Assembly: GCA_946185495.1 (NCBI GenBank) | Contig: CAMHJT010000010.1 | Coordinates: 1-35,409 of the forward strand | Source of the DNA: an uncultured Clostridiaceae bacterium | GTDB lineage: Bacteria; Bacillota; Clostridia; Lachnospirales; Lachnospiraceae | Direction: 5' to 3' | Length of the DNA: 35,409 bases | Part shown: in pieces, positions 6,998-14,325 of the stretch | Position numbering within the stretch: position 1 is the stretch's first letter | Layout: each line of letters starts with the position of its first letter | The notes under the pieces: model-generated | Told to the model about the DNA's origin: nothing | The model's input: only the letters and a program-made list of their open reading frames with translations | The model's database searches: none | Translations under genes and position numbers: made by a program

Positions 6998-8113
6998 CTA
7001 TGCCTCCATAATATTTTTTGCTTTCTTTGCTGTTTTTATAAGATTTTTATTGCAAATGATCCTGATTGCCAGAATGACAATGGAGATCACAAAAATCCTT
7101 CCTTTTCCCTTTCCCTCTGCCTCCAGGCATTTTTCTGTAAACTCCGGAATCACCGTAATCCGGTCTCCATAAACCGGGTACAGCATAGCCAGTATGCCAA
7201 AGACCTGTCCTGTCACTGACGGATCCTCCGCGCCAAAACGCAGCCTGCCCCGAAAGCGGTAGGGAAGAATGATCTTTAACAGCCTCCGGACATAAACCAG
7301 CACATCCTTCTTAGCCTTCCGGAACTGCCTGGTTCCCATCAGTTTCTCAAAGGAATCCTTTTTCTTTTTGAGCTGCTTTGCCTTGTCTGTGAGTTTACCA
7401 AGCTTTGCGCGAAATCCCGACGTCTCCTCAGAAGCTTTCTCCTCCGCGCTACCATCCTGTGCCGGATCCTGTCCTGCTTCGACACTATTTTCAGGCTCTG
7501 CCTGGCCTTCTTTCGGCGCCGGCTCCAGCACAGGGATCACGCCGGCACTCTGATCTGCTTCCTGCCGGATCTCTTCACCGTTCTCCTCAAGCAGCTCCCG
7601 GAGAATCTCCTCGCTCTCATCCACTTCCGCCTCCCGTGGTCCGTCCCTGCCAGATTCCGTCTCTAAGTGATCTCCGCTTTCACCGCCTGCTTCCTCCTGC
7701 TGCCGCTCATGCGTCGTTTTCTCTTCTCCGTCTCCCTGTCCTGCTGTGGACTGTGCTTCATCCACCGTGCCGCCGGACGGTTCAAACTCCTCCTCCCAGT
7801 CCTCCTCCGGCTCCTCGCCGGCCCCGGAGAAAAGTTTCCGTCCGATCCAGGAGAGCTTTTGATCCGTATTGGTCATGACAACGCCGCCAAAAAGTTTTAC
7901 CACATATTGCGGACGGTTATCCACAAGCTTTACCACAGCCTTCATCAACACCGGAACCCACCGCACCTCAAAGGTGCCGTCAGCCTTGTCCAGATAGGAA
8001 CCCTCAAATCTGTAGCAGACCGGAACAAACAAAACCACCGCGACCAGCAGAAGAAGAACGCCGAGAACGACCAGCAGGGCAATCCCTATTCCCTTGACTA
8101 TTCCTAATATCAT
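6998..8113 (-). CDS. DUF2953 membrane protein (YtfI-like)
   Basis: 371 residues. One N-terminal membrane helix (about 5-30, ILGIVKGIGIALLVVLGVLL) is followed by a beta-rich segment (YRFEGSYLDKADGTFEVRWV). A long Glu/Ala-rich acidic linker (about 85-245) is much larger than usual for the family. The DUF2953 C-terminal block follows (VYVRRLLKIILPYRFRGRLRFGAEDPSVTGQVFGILAMLYPVYG), and then a second hydrophobic segment. It starts 16 bases after the gene at 8130-8528 and is followed by gerW. In B. subtilis the homologue sits beside gerW; no biochemical function is established. The ATG follows GGGGAG. Confidence 0.85.
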   Translation of the reverse strand: MILGIVKGIGIALLVVLGVLLLLVAVVLFVPVCYRFEGSYLDKADGTFEVRWVPVLMKAVVKLVDNRPQYVVKLFGGVVMTNTDQKLSWIGRKLFSGAGEEPEEDWEEEFEPSGGTVDEAQSTAGQGDGEEKTTHERQQEEAGGESGDHLETESGRDGPREAEVDESEEILRELLEENGEEIRQEADQSAGVIPVLEPAPKEGQAEPENSVEAGQDPAQDGSAEEKASEETSGFRAKLGKLTDKAKQLKKKKDSFEKLMGTRQFRKAKKDVLVYVRRLLKIILPYRFRGRLRFGAEDPSVTGQVFGILAMLYPVYGDRITVIPEFTEKCLEAEGKGKGRIFVISIVILAIRIICNKNLIKTAKKAKNIMEA

Positions 8114-8129
8114 GCCTACTTCTCCCCTA

Positions 8130-8528
8130 TCAACGAATGTCCGTATCCGGCCCGCTTTCTGAAACCGGATCTAAAGCCTGAGCGATTCCACCCGCCGGCA
8201 CAGCTTCCCTCACATGAAAATAGTCCGAAACCGGAATCCCTCCGTCATGTACACCCACATCCTCGATGATGTCCACAACCAGGTCATACGCAGCCTCCCG
8301 GCTGTCCGCTACCCCGACCACCATGACCTCCCGGTTCATGTTCTGATAATGGGGTTCCAGAAGCTCCGGATACCAGTAGATCTCCAGAAGTCCCTGTGCA
8401 CCAAGAGGAAGCGTCACCAGGAACAGGTTTAGCTTCGGAGAACGCTTCCGGACCTTTCTCTTCACCCTGGCGAGCCTCCTGCGGGACCACTGTTCATGAT
8501 AGAGTTTTTTATGAAACCGGATCTCCAT
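8130..8528 (-). CDS. Conserved hypothetical protein
   Basis: 132 residues, family not recognised. The N-terminal ~35 residues are strongly basic (RRRLARVKRKVRKRSPK). A compact alpha/beta-looking part follows (LNLFLVTLPLGAQGLLEIYWYPEL, VMVVGVADSREAAYDLVVDIIEDV), then an acidic tail. No signal peptide or membrane helix. It sits 52 bases after the 469-residue gene and 16 bases before the DUF2953 gene, so it belongs to the same transcript. The basic head suggests RNA or membrane-surface contact, but nothing firm can be said. Confidence 0.75.
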   Translation of the reverse strand: MEIRFHKKLYHEQWSRRRLARVKRKVRKRSPKLNLFLVTLPLGAQGLLEIYWYPELLEPHYQNMNREVMVVGVADSREAAYDLVVDIIEDVGVHDGGIPVSDYFHVREAVPAGGIAQALDPVSESGPDTDIR

Positions 8529-8580
8529 GCTTCCACCTTTCCTCCCTGTCCTGCTCTTCCATCCAATGAATCAACTTATC

Positions 8581-9990
8581 CTACTCTTCTTCCATCATCT
8601 GCCGCAGCAGCTTTTCACAAGCCGTCAGCTCGCTGTCGTTTCCACATTGGTTAAGACTGTAGGAAATGTAATCCTGAATCTCCTGCTGGGAGTTAAACAG
8701 CACAGGCATGCTGGAAAACATTGCCGCCATTACAGCGCGGTTTACTTCTTTGGGGTGGTTTTCAAAAAAGCTGCCGGTAAGCTCCTTTAATTCATCCCTC
8801 TTTTTCAGAATATAGACCTGGTCAGCCTTCTCCTCCTCTTCCTGTTCCTTCTCGATATCGATAAACAGGCTGTTGGAGAGCAACCTTGAAATACGGGAAA
8901 GCTTCCCGGCCTGCTCTGTAAGCCCCATCTCCGTCAGCCTGTCCGCATACTCCGTCCGCACATCCTGAAGATGACCCTCAAACTGAAGCAGATCCTCCCC
9001 CAATTGCTCCTGAATACCCTCGATCTGTTCAAAGCCTTCATTGACATGCTCCGGAATCTCTCCCTCAGACAGGTACGCGGCATGCAGCCCCTTCAGCATG
9101 GAGAGGCACGTTGCCGTTCCCTCGGCCTGGCTGTCCTGATGAGGAAGCGCAAGCAGCGCCGCATACAGGTCGTTGATCATTCCCATCACCAGAAGATAAT
9201 CACTGACAAGATCTGTCAATTGGTCTGTGGTAGCCGCCAAAAGCTCCGAAAGCTCCCGGTACTCCTGTTCCGAAAGCGCCTTATAATCCGTCTCCTCGAA
9301 CCGGCGGATAACCTGACGGATTTCCGGACAGGCATCCTCATAATTTTCCGGCAATTCCAGCAGTGCAGTGGATTTGAGCATGGATACAAAATCATCCACT
9401 GCGGACCGGTCAGAACCGTTGTAGATCATCAGCGTGCTGGTCAGGTAATCATAGAAACGGTTTTTTGTCATCCGCACAGGAAGCTGCCCTGTCACCATCT
9501 GAATCTTGCTGTTGATGACCATTTTATCATTTTCCCTGAACAGATAGCGGAATACCCTTGCCGCGAGCTCATCCGCGTCAACCGGAGCCGTCTCCCCTTT
9601 AATTCCGTATTCCACCCGGTTTTGCACATACTCATAGATCTGAAGGGCGTCGGTATACGCAGTGATCGCCGTCATACGGGCAGTCACCTGTTCCCGCAAA
9701 AGCTTAAGCTTCCCTGTCACCTCCTCCACCTTCGCGGCGCCTTCCTCCATCAGCAGTGTCTCAAAGATCATCGTATGCAGCCCGGACATCACCTCCGGCA
9801 GATACGGATCCCTCCTCACCGCACCGGACTCATCCTGTACCTCCTTCATGGTGTAATAATTAAGGACAAGATGGATCAGGCTGTACTCAAACGCCGTATC
9901 CATATAAGCCCGGACATAGGCCGGAAGCGTGGTTTGCAGATTCTTATGGCGCTCAATATCCCTGAGCAGCTTTTTATCATTTTGCTTCAT
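8581..9990 (-). CDS. Conserved hypothetical all-helical protein, 469 residues
   Basis: Family not recognised. Sequence is almost wholly helical and acidic, with no signal peptide or membrane segment, so it should be cytoplasmic. A coiled-coil-like part lies near 325-400 (GFEQIEGIQEQLGEDLLQFEGHL and later EKEQEEEEKADQVYILKKRDELKEL). The ATG has AGGAGG seven bases upstream. It is 28 bases after the rhomboid-like gene, pointing to co-expression. Two Cys residues lie near the C-terminus with no metal-site spacing. Confidence 0.75.
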   Translation of the reverse strand: MKQNDKKLLRDIERHKNLQTTLPAYVRAYMDTAFEYSLIHLVLNYYTMKEVQDESGAVRRDPYLPEVMSGLHTMIFETLLMEEGAAKVEEVTGKLKLLREQVTARMTAITAYTDALQIYEYVQNRVEYGIKGETAPVDADELAARVFRYLFRENDKMVINSKIQMVTGQLPVRMTKNRFYDYLTSTLMIYNGSDRSAVDDFVSMLKSTALLELPENYEDACPEIRQVIRRFEETDYKALSEQEYRELSELLAATTDQLTDLVSDYLLVMGMINDLYAALLALPHQDSQAEGTATCLSMLKGLHAAYLSEGEIPEHVNEGFEQIEGIQEQLGEDLLQFEGHLQDVRTEYADRLTEMGLTEQAGKLSRISRLLSNSLFIDIEKEQEEEEKADQVYILKKRDELKELTGSFFENHPKEVNRAVMAAMFSSMPVLFNSQQEIQDYISYSLNQCGNDSELTACEKLLRQMMEEE

Positions 9991-10018
9991 CTTTTCCTCC
10001 TGTATTCAGCTGTCCGCC

Positions 10019-10879
10019 TTACTTTTTATGTTCATGCGTAAACAGATGATTCTGGCAGTATTCGTAATTCCCCTTGCAGCGGGAGCAGTACCGGAATTCC
10101 AGGTCAGGATTGTCCTCCTCCGTCTGCCCGCAGATTGCGCATTTATGCCGGGTGAGCATCTGCGTCTGACGCACCTGCTGTCTGTAGCTCCTGCCCCTCT
10201 TCGCATGTTTGCGGGTTGCCCTTCCCTTGCCCTTGGACAGCACATAGAAAAGCACAAAATTAAACACTGACATAAACACCGTCACCATGCCCGCATAGTA
10301 ATGCAGGATGCCAAATTGCAGGATCGAATATAACAGATACGCGATATCCAGATATCCCAGCCATTTCACCTTTACCGGAATGATAAAGTATAAGAGCACC
10401 TGCTCATCCGGAAACAGAAACGCGTAAGCGAGAAAAAGGCTCATGCACAGGTAATAGGTGGTTGCCCCGTACATCCCGTAATCATAAAATACCTCCATCA
10501 CATCAGCCTGTCCTGCCAGCTTCATCACCAGATAAGCAAGCATTGTGCCAAGATCCGTAAACAGAATGCCTGACAGGATATACAGTGTATACCTGAAATC
10601 CCCCCATACATGCTCCAACGTCCTCCCAATGGAAAAATAAAACATCAGTGTTATAATCAGCAGAATGCTGACGCCACCGGGCGGCAGGATGACCCAGGTG
10701 ATCAGCCTGTACACCTGTCCCCTCATGACCTTGCCCGGATTCAAGCTGATCAGTGTCAGCGCTTCCGGCGCCATGATCTCTATCACATACCCCAGAATAA
10801 ACCCCGCGATCAAAATCAGCGTGAGATTGGGAATATAATACTTTCCGTATTTTCGTTCCAGCTTTGATATAAAGTCCAT
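10019..10879 (-). CDS. Rhomboid-like membrane protein without catalytic serine, C-terminal zinc-ribbon
   Basis: 286 residues with about six hydrophobic helices between 18 and 215. The segment YRLITWVILPP...MFYFSIGRTLEHVWGDFRYTLY resembles the first loop and second helix of rhomboids. The site where the GxSG catalytic motif would lie reads GMYGATTYY, with no serine, so a protease function is unlikely; it is better seen as a rhomboid pseudoprotease (derlin-like). The cytoplasmic tail is basic and then shows CAICGQ, YCSRC and YCQNH, a likely zinc-binding pair. It opens a six-gene leftward run ending with gerW and the 45-residue protein. The ATG follows GAGGTAGGAAG. Confidence 0.75.
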   Translation of the reverse strand: MDFISKLERKYGKYYIPNLTLILIAGFILGYVIEIMAPEALTLISLNPGKVMRGQVYRLITWVILPPGGVSILLIITLMFYFSIGRTLEHVWGDFRYTLYILSGILFTDLGTMLAYLVMKLAGQADVMEVFYDYGMYGATTYYLCMSLFLAYAFLFPDEQVLLYFIIPVKVKWLGYLDIAYLLYSILQFGILHYYAGMVTVFMSVFNFVLFYVLSKGKGRATRKHAKRGRSYRQQVRQTQMLTRHKCAICGQTEEDNPDLEFRYCSRCKGNYEYCQNHLFTHEHKK

Positions 10880-10895
10880 CTTCCTACCTCTTCCA

Positions 10896-10935
10896 TAAAA
10901 ATCATGCCGGGGAACGGAAGCTGCCCCGTCCCCCG
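10896..10935 (-). terminator. Terminator or attenuator between the LysM gene and the rhomboid-like gene
   Basis: On the minus strand a 10-bp stem (arms 10926-10935 and 10908-10917, one G-T pair, eight-base loop) is followed by GCATGATTTTT. It ends only ~17 bases before the rhomboid-like ATG, with no room for a promoter after it, so the downstream operon must start within or before the hairpin or depend on read-through. Confidence 0.6.
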
Positions 10936-10981
10936 CATCGGATATTCCTGCCAGTATGGCGTCCCTGGCATCCTTAACTGG

Positions 10982-11473
10982 TTAGGATGGCATCCCGCTT
11001 TCCACCGGTACTGACGACATCTGTGAACAGCTTTCCATCTGGCCTTTCGGCATCTGCATGCAACTTCCCATCTTGCCGTGCGGCATCCGAAGGATCAGGC
11101 CTTCCGGAAGCTCAGTCTCCAGCAGAGTTGGATTCCATTTCGCGAGCGTGGAGAAATCTGTGCCAAATGCTTTTAACACCCTTCCGATATCATCCCCTTC
11201 GTTGACCACATAGGTTTTATCCGGCCTGGCAGTCATAGTTGGAATACAGATCTCATCTCCTATCTGAAGATTATAGACATTTACATAGGGATTTAACCGC
11301 ATGATATCAAAAAGTCTCACATCATATTTTTTTGCAAGCTTGTAAAGGGTGTCCCCTTTCTCAATCACATGGATATATCCCCTGCATTGCACGCTTCCAT
11401 CCTTCACAGCATGTTTTTCCTGAATGCTTTCACTTTGCATATCCATAGCTTCATTCCCGGTAATCTTGTTCAT
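10982..11473 (-). CDS. Protein with two LysM repeats
   Basis: 163 residues. First LysM at about 34-77 (YIHVIEKGDTLYKLAKKYDV, IMRLNP, LQIGDEICIP); second, more diverged, at about 87-130 (TYVVNEGDDIGRVLKAFGTD, LAKWNP, LPEGLILRMP). LysM binds N-acetylglucosamine polymers such as peptidoglycan. There is no signal peptide or catalytic domain, which is usual for spore-coat or morphogenetic LysM proteins but leaves its location open. The last ~30 residues are a Met/Gln/Ser-rich tail with near repeats. The start is uncertain: ATG at 11473 has only a weak ribosome site and internal ATGs near 11446 are possible. It follows the lipoprotein gene by 57 bases. Confidence 0.8.
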   Translation of the reverse strand: MNKITGNEAMDMQSESIQEKHAVKDGSVQCRGYIHVIEKGDTLYKLAKKYDVRLFDIMRLNPYVNVYNLQIGDEICIPTMTARPDKTYVVNEGDDIGRVLKAFGTDFSTLAKWNPTLLETELPEGLILRMPHGKMGSCMQMPKGQMESCSQMSSVPVESGMPS

Positions 11474-11530
11474 ACCATACTATGCCCTGCCGTCACAAAA
11501 GGTTCCGCATTCCCTGTTCGCCACGCCGTT

Positions 11531-12292
11531 CTATTCCTGTGCTCCGGCGTCTTCCCCGGCCTCCTGCGCGCCGTCTCCTGCTCCGGCGTCTTCCCCGGCC
11601 TCCTGTGCGCCGTCTCCTGCTCCGGCGTCTTCCCCGGCCTCCTGTGTGCCGTCTCCTGCTCCGGTGTCTTTCCCGGCTTCCTGCGCACCGGCTGCATTCC
11701 CATTACCGCTTTTTGTCTCTGAAACCTCCCTGACTTCAGGTATAAAGCCGATCTCCATGGTATCCCCGTGGAACCCGTCTTCATAGTACTCCTGATAACA
11801 GAGCTTATAGGAATCCTTCTTATCTACATTAAAAAGAATGGTTCCCGTCACACTCTCCCCCTGTTTGAGCGTGAATACATTTTCCATATAATAATCCAGA
11901 AGAAGCTCGGAACGTCCATATCCTGTCACCGGCTCCTCCGACCCATTGCCATCATAATCCAGATAAAAATCTGTTATGCTCATAGGAAGATCCTTCTCAT
12001 AGGTATTCGTGATCGTCAGCTCCACAGTCAGATAGGTTTTCCCTGAATCTGCCTTATACAGGCCGTCTTGAAATGAGAACAGCTCATTCTGCTCTGCCTT
12101 ATTCACTGTAACATCAAAAAACGCAGTTTTTACTGCTTCCTGCACGCTTCCCTCAATCTTTCCACCATAGCTCCGTCCATCATCTGACTTTTTTGAGCCG
12201 TTCTGATTGCCGCAGCCCGCCAGAAAAACTGTACAGGCCAACGCGCCTGCCAGCAGCCTGCGCTGAATTCGTCTGTTTCGAATTATATCCAT
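11531..12292 (-). CDS. DUF4352-like lipoprotein with Ala/Gly/Glu/Asp repeat tail
   Basis: 253 residues. The lipobox VFLAGC places the lipidated Cys at about 27, after a positively charged hydrophobic signal. The middle (60-195) is an Ig-like beta domain of DUF4352 type: AFFDVTVNKAEQ, GKTYLTVELTITNTYEKDLPMS, FTLKQGESVTGTILFNV. The last ~60 residues are 13-residue tandem repeats (AQEAGEDAGAGDG). It would sit on the outer face of the membrane. Function unknown; DUF4352 proteins are common surface lipoproteins in Bacillota. It probably shares a transcript with the LysM gene downstream. A stem-loop separates it from the GNAT gene upstream. Confidence 0.82.
   Translation of the reverse strand: MDIIRNRRIQRRLLAGALACTVFLAGCGNQNGSKKSDDGRSYGGKIEGSVQEAVKTAFFDVTVNKAEQNELFSFQDGLYKADSGKTYLTVELTITNTYEKDLPMSITDFYLDYDGNGSEEPVTGYGRSELLLDYYMENVFTLKQGESVTGTILFNVDKKDSYKLCYQEYYEDGFHGDTMEIGFIPEVREVSETKSGNGNAAGAQEAGKDTGAGDGTQEAGEDAGAGDGAQEAGEDAGAGDGAQEAGEDAGAQE
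11542..11697 (-). repeat. 39-bp in-frame tandem repeat, four units
   Basis: Units start at 11542, 11581, 11620 and 11659 (plus-strand coordinates) at exactly 39 bp, with only a few mismatches; each encodes 13 residues of the lipoprotein tail. Confidence 0.85.
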
Positions 12293-12314
12293 ATCCTTTT
12301 CTTACTCCTCCATC

Positions 12315-12370
12315 AAAACGGTTTTGGTCCGCGTTTTATGATTGGCTTGCAAATAGCAATCAACCGTTTT
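12315..12370 (-). terminator. Stem-loop between the GNAT and lipoprotein genes
   Basis: AAAACGGTT (12315-12323) pairs perfectly with AACCGTTTT (12362-12370), and a smaller GATTG/CAATC hairpin is nested inside. On the minus strand it follows the GNAT stop and ends in four Ts, so it probably ends the his transcript. Confidence 0.5.
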
Positions 12371-12406
12371 CACCACAAATACCATTTTCGCCATCTTTTA
12401 CGTCCA

Positions 12407-12844
12407 TTATGAGTTCTCGTCCGGCTCATCCGCCAGATACTGGATCATGCCCGGACCAAGCTGGTCGGTAGGCCTGGCGATAAATCCATGTTTTTCATAA
12501 AATGGTTCCCGTCCCTTCGCGCACATCAGACAGAACATCATTACAGAACCAGGCGAGCGCAGGCTCTCCACATATTCCTTCAAGTGGGAAAGTACCAGGG
12601 AACCCACTCCCTTCTTCTGATAATCCGGAATGACGATCAGATCCTGCACATAGCAGATGACCGCGCCGTCTCCCACGATCCTTCCCATACCCACCAACTC
12701 TCCGCCATCATACGCCCCTCCGACATACAGGCTGCGGGCAAGCGCTTTTTCCGCCTGTTCCTCCAGAATCGGCCTCCAGCCAACCTTACCGCGGATCTTA
12801 AGATACTCGGAAACCGTTATATCATTTTCTCTATATGTAATCAT
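12407..12844 (-). CDS. GNAT family N-acetyltransferase
   Basis: 145 residues. The acetyl-CoA binding signature is [21 protein letters not shown] (beta4, then the Q/RxxGxG/A loop), followed by [18 protein letters not shown], the usual end of the GNAT fold. Substrate not deducible. Its ATG overlaps the end of hisF by 14 bases, with CAGGTTGCAGG as ribosome site, so it is probably translated by coupling to hisF. A link to histidine synthesis is not known for this family; it may simply share the transcript. Confidence 0.88.
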   Translation of the reverse strand: MITYRENDITVSEYLKIRGKVGWRPILEEQAEKALARSLYVGGAYDGGELVGMGRIVGDGAVICYVQDLIVIPDYQKKGVGSLVLSHLKEYVESLRSPGSVMMFCLMCAKGREPFYEKHGFIARPTDQLGPGMIQYLADEPDENS

Positions 12845-13607
12845 CCTGCAACCTGACCGGCACAGCCCTGTCCCGAAGATACCTCTTCAGATCCCTGATC
12901 TCCAGCTCCTTATAATGAAATAAGGAAGCTGCCAGAGCCGCGTCAGCCTTTCCCTCCGTCAAAGCATCATAAAAGTGTTCCATCGTTCCGGCTCCGCCCG
13001 ATGCGATCACCGGAATGGATGCCTGCTCGCTGATCCTGCGCGTCAGCTCCAGATCATATCCGGCCTTGGTTCCGTCACAGTCCATGCTGGTAAGCAGGAT
13101 CTCACCCGCGCCAAGCTCCTCCGCGCGTCTGGCCCATTCCAGCGCATCAAGCCCGGTATCAATCCGTCCTCCGTTCTGAAAGACATTCCAGCCTGTACCG
13201 TCTTCCCTCCTTCTCGCGTCAATCGCGACCACAACGCACTGGCTTCCAAATTTCTCGGCAGCCTCGCGGATCAGCTCCGGATTACGGATTGCCGCGGAAT
13301 TCACTGAAATCTTGTCTGCGCCCTCTCTGAGGATCATCTTAAAATCCTCCACTGTGCGGATTCCTCCGCCAACCGTAAATGGAATAAATACCGTTTCCGC
13401 AACCCTGCGGACCATATCCAGCACGATATTTCTCGCGTCTGAGGATGCTGTGATATCGAGAAATACAAGCTCATCAGCTCCCGCCTCGTCATAGGCTTTC
13501 GCGATCTCGACCGGATCTCCCGCATCCCTCAGGTTTACAAAATTAACCCCTTTTACCACGCGTCCCCCTGTCACATCCAGACAGGGAATAATCCTTTTTG
13601 TATGCAT
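12831..13607 (-). CDS. hisF: Imidazole glycerol phosphate synthase, cyclase subunit HisF
   Basis: 258 residues, full length. It takes ammonia from HisH to convert PRFAR to imidazole glycerol phosphate and AICAR, in histidine synthesis. Catalytic Asp residues lie in [18 protein letters not shown] (D11) and AIDARR (about D130). The phosphate-binding loops [12 protein letters not shown] and [12 protein letters not shown] are both present. Start ATG has GAGGAG at seven bases. It follows hisH by 45 bases and overlaps the GNAT gene. The other his genes are not in this window. Confidence 0.97.
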   Translation of the reverse strand: MHTKRIIPCLDVTGGRVVKGVNFVNLRDAGDPVEIAKAYDEAGADELVFLDITASSDARNIVLDMVRRVAETVFIPFTVGGGIRTVEDFKMILREGADKISVNSAAIRNPELIREAAEKFGSQCVVVAIDARRREDGTGWNVFQNGGRIDTGLDALEWARRAEELGAGEILLTSMDCDGTKAGYDLELTRRISEQASIPVIASGGAGTMEHFYDALTEGKADAALAASLFHYKELEIRDLKRYLRDRAVPVRLQDDYI

Positions 13608-13652
13608 GTCTTCACTCCTCTAAAAAGCCAGATTTATCCGGTAACACCCGGT

Positions 13653-14273
13653 CTATTTCCTGCACGTCTCCGTACATAAAAAATTCTGGAGAATCTTAAG
13701 TCCGACCCTCCCGCTTTTCTCCGGGTGGAACTGGCACGCGAAAACATTTCCCCGTTCCACGCTCGCATGGATCTGAACAGCGTATTCCGTCGTCGCCGCT
13801 ACCTCTTCCTCCCGCTCTGCCTTCAGATAGTAGGAATGCACAAAATAGACATACGGCTGCTGCGGAAGGCCCTGAAACAGCCTCGCACCATCGCGCACCT
13901 TCAGGGAATTCCATCCCATATGCGGAATCTTCAATCCCTCCCTGTCAGGGATACGGCAGATCCTGCCCTTCAGTACGCCCAGTCCCGCAACGCCCGGCGA
14001 TTCCTCGCTGCTCTCATACAGAAGCTGCAGCCCTAGGCAGATTCCCAGAAACGGGATATCCGCCTCGATCACATCCATAATCACCTGCTCCAGGCCATAT
14101 TCCCTAAGCTTGCCCATCGCGTCCCCGAAGCTTCCCACGCCGGGCAGGATCACCCTGTCACTGGCCAGGATCTCATCCCGGTCCCGTGTGACCACTGCCT
14201 GTTCCCCAAGATACGCGATGGCTTTCTCCACGCTCTTCATATTGCCGGCATCATAATCAAGTATTGCTATCAT
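13653..14273 (-). CDS. hisH: Imidazole glycerol phosphate synthase, glutamine amidotransferase subunit HisH
   Basis: 206 residues from ATG at 14273 (MIAILDYDAGNMKSVEKAI), which has AAGGAAGG six bases upstream; a 30-codon in-frame extension is rejected. The nucleophile Cys lies in FLGICLGLQLLYESSEE, and the His-Glu pair in CQFHPEKSGRVG. It hydrolyses glutamine and channels ammonia to HisF, its partner encoded next. The last codons read ILQNFLCTE, as usual. It is preceded by the acidic unknown gene after 52 bases, so all may be read from the promoter at 16164-16192. Confidence 0.96.
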   Translation of the reverse strand: MIAILDYDAGNMKSVEKAIAYLGEQAVVTRDRDEILASDRVILPGVGSFGDAMGKLREYGLEQVIMDVIEADIPFLGICLGLQLLYESSEESPGVAGLGVLKGRICRIPDREGLKIPHMGWNSLKVRDGARLFQGLPQQPYVYFVHSYYLKAEREEEVAATTEYAVQIHASVERGNVFACQFHPEKSGRVGLKILQNFLCTETCRK

Positions 14274-14325
14274 CTCTATCCTTCCTTGTTCGATCCATAT
14301 CGACAGTCCTGCTTCAGCAGCGCCG

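Noticed and set aside
10019-10879. Active rhomboid protease
   Set aside because: No GxSG serine and no convincing catalytic His; only the fold marks remain.
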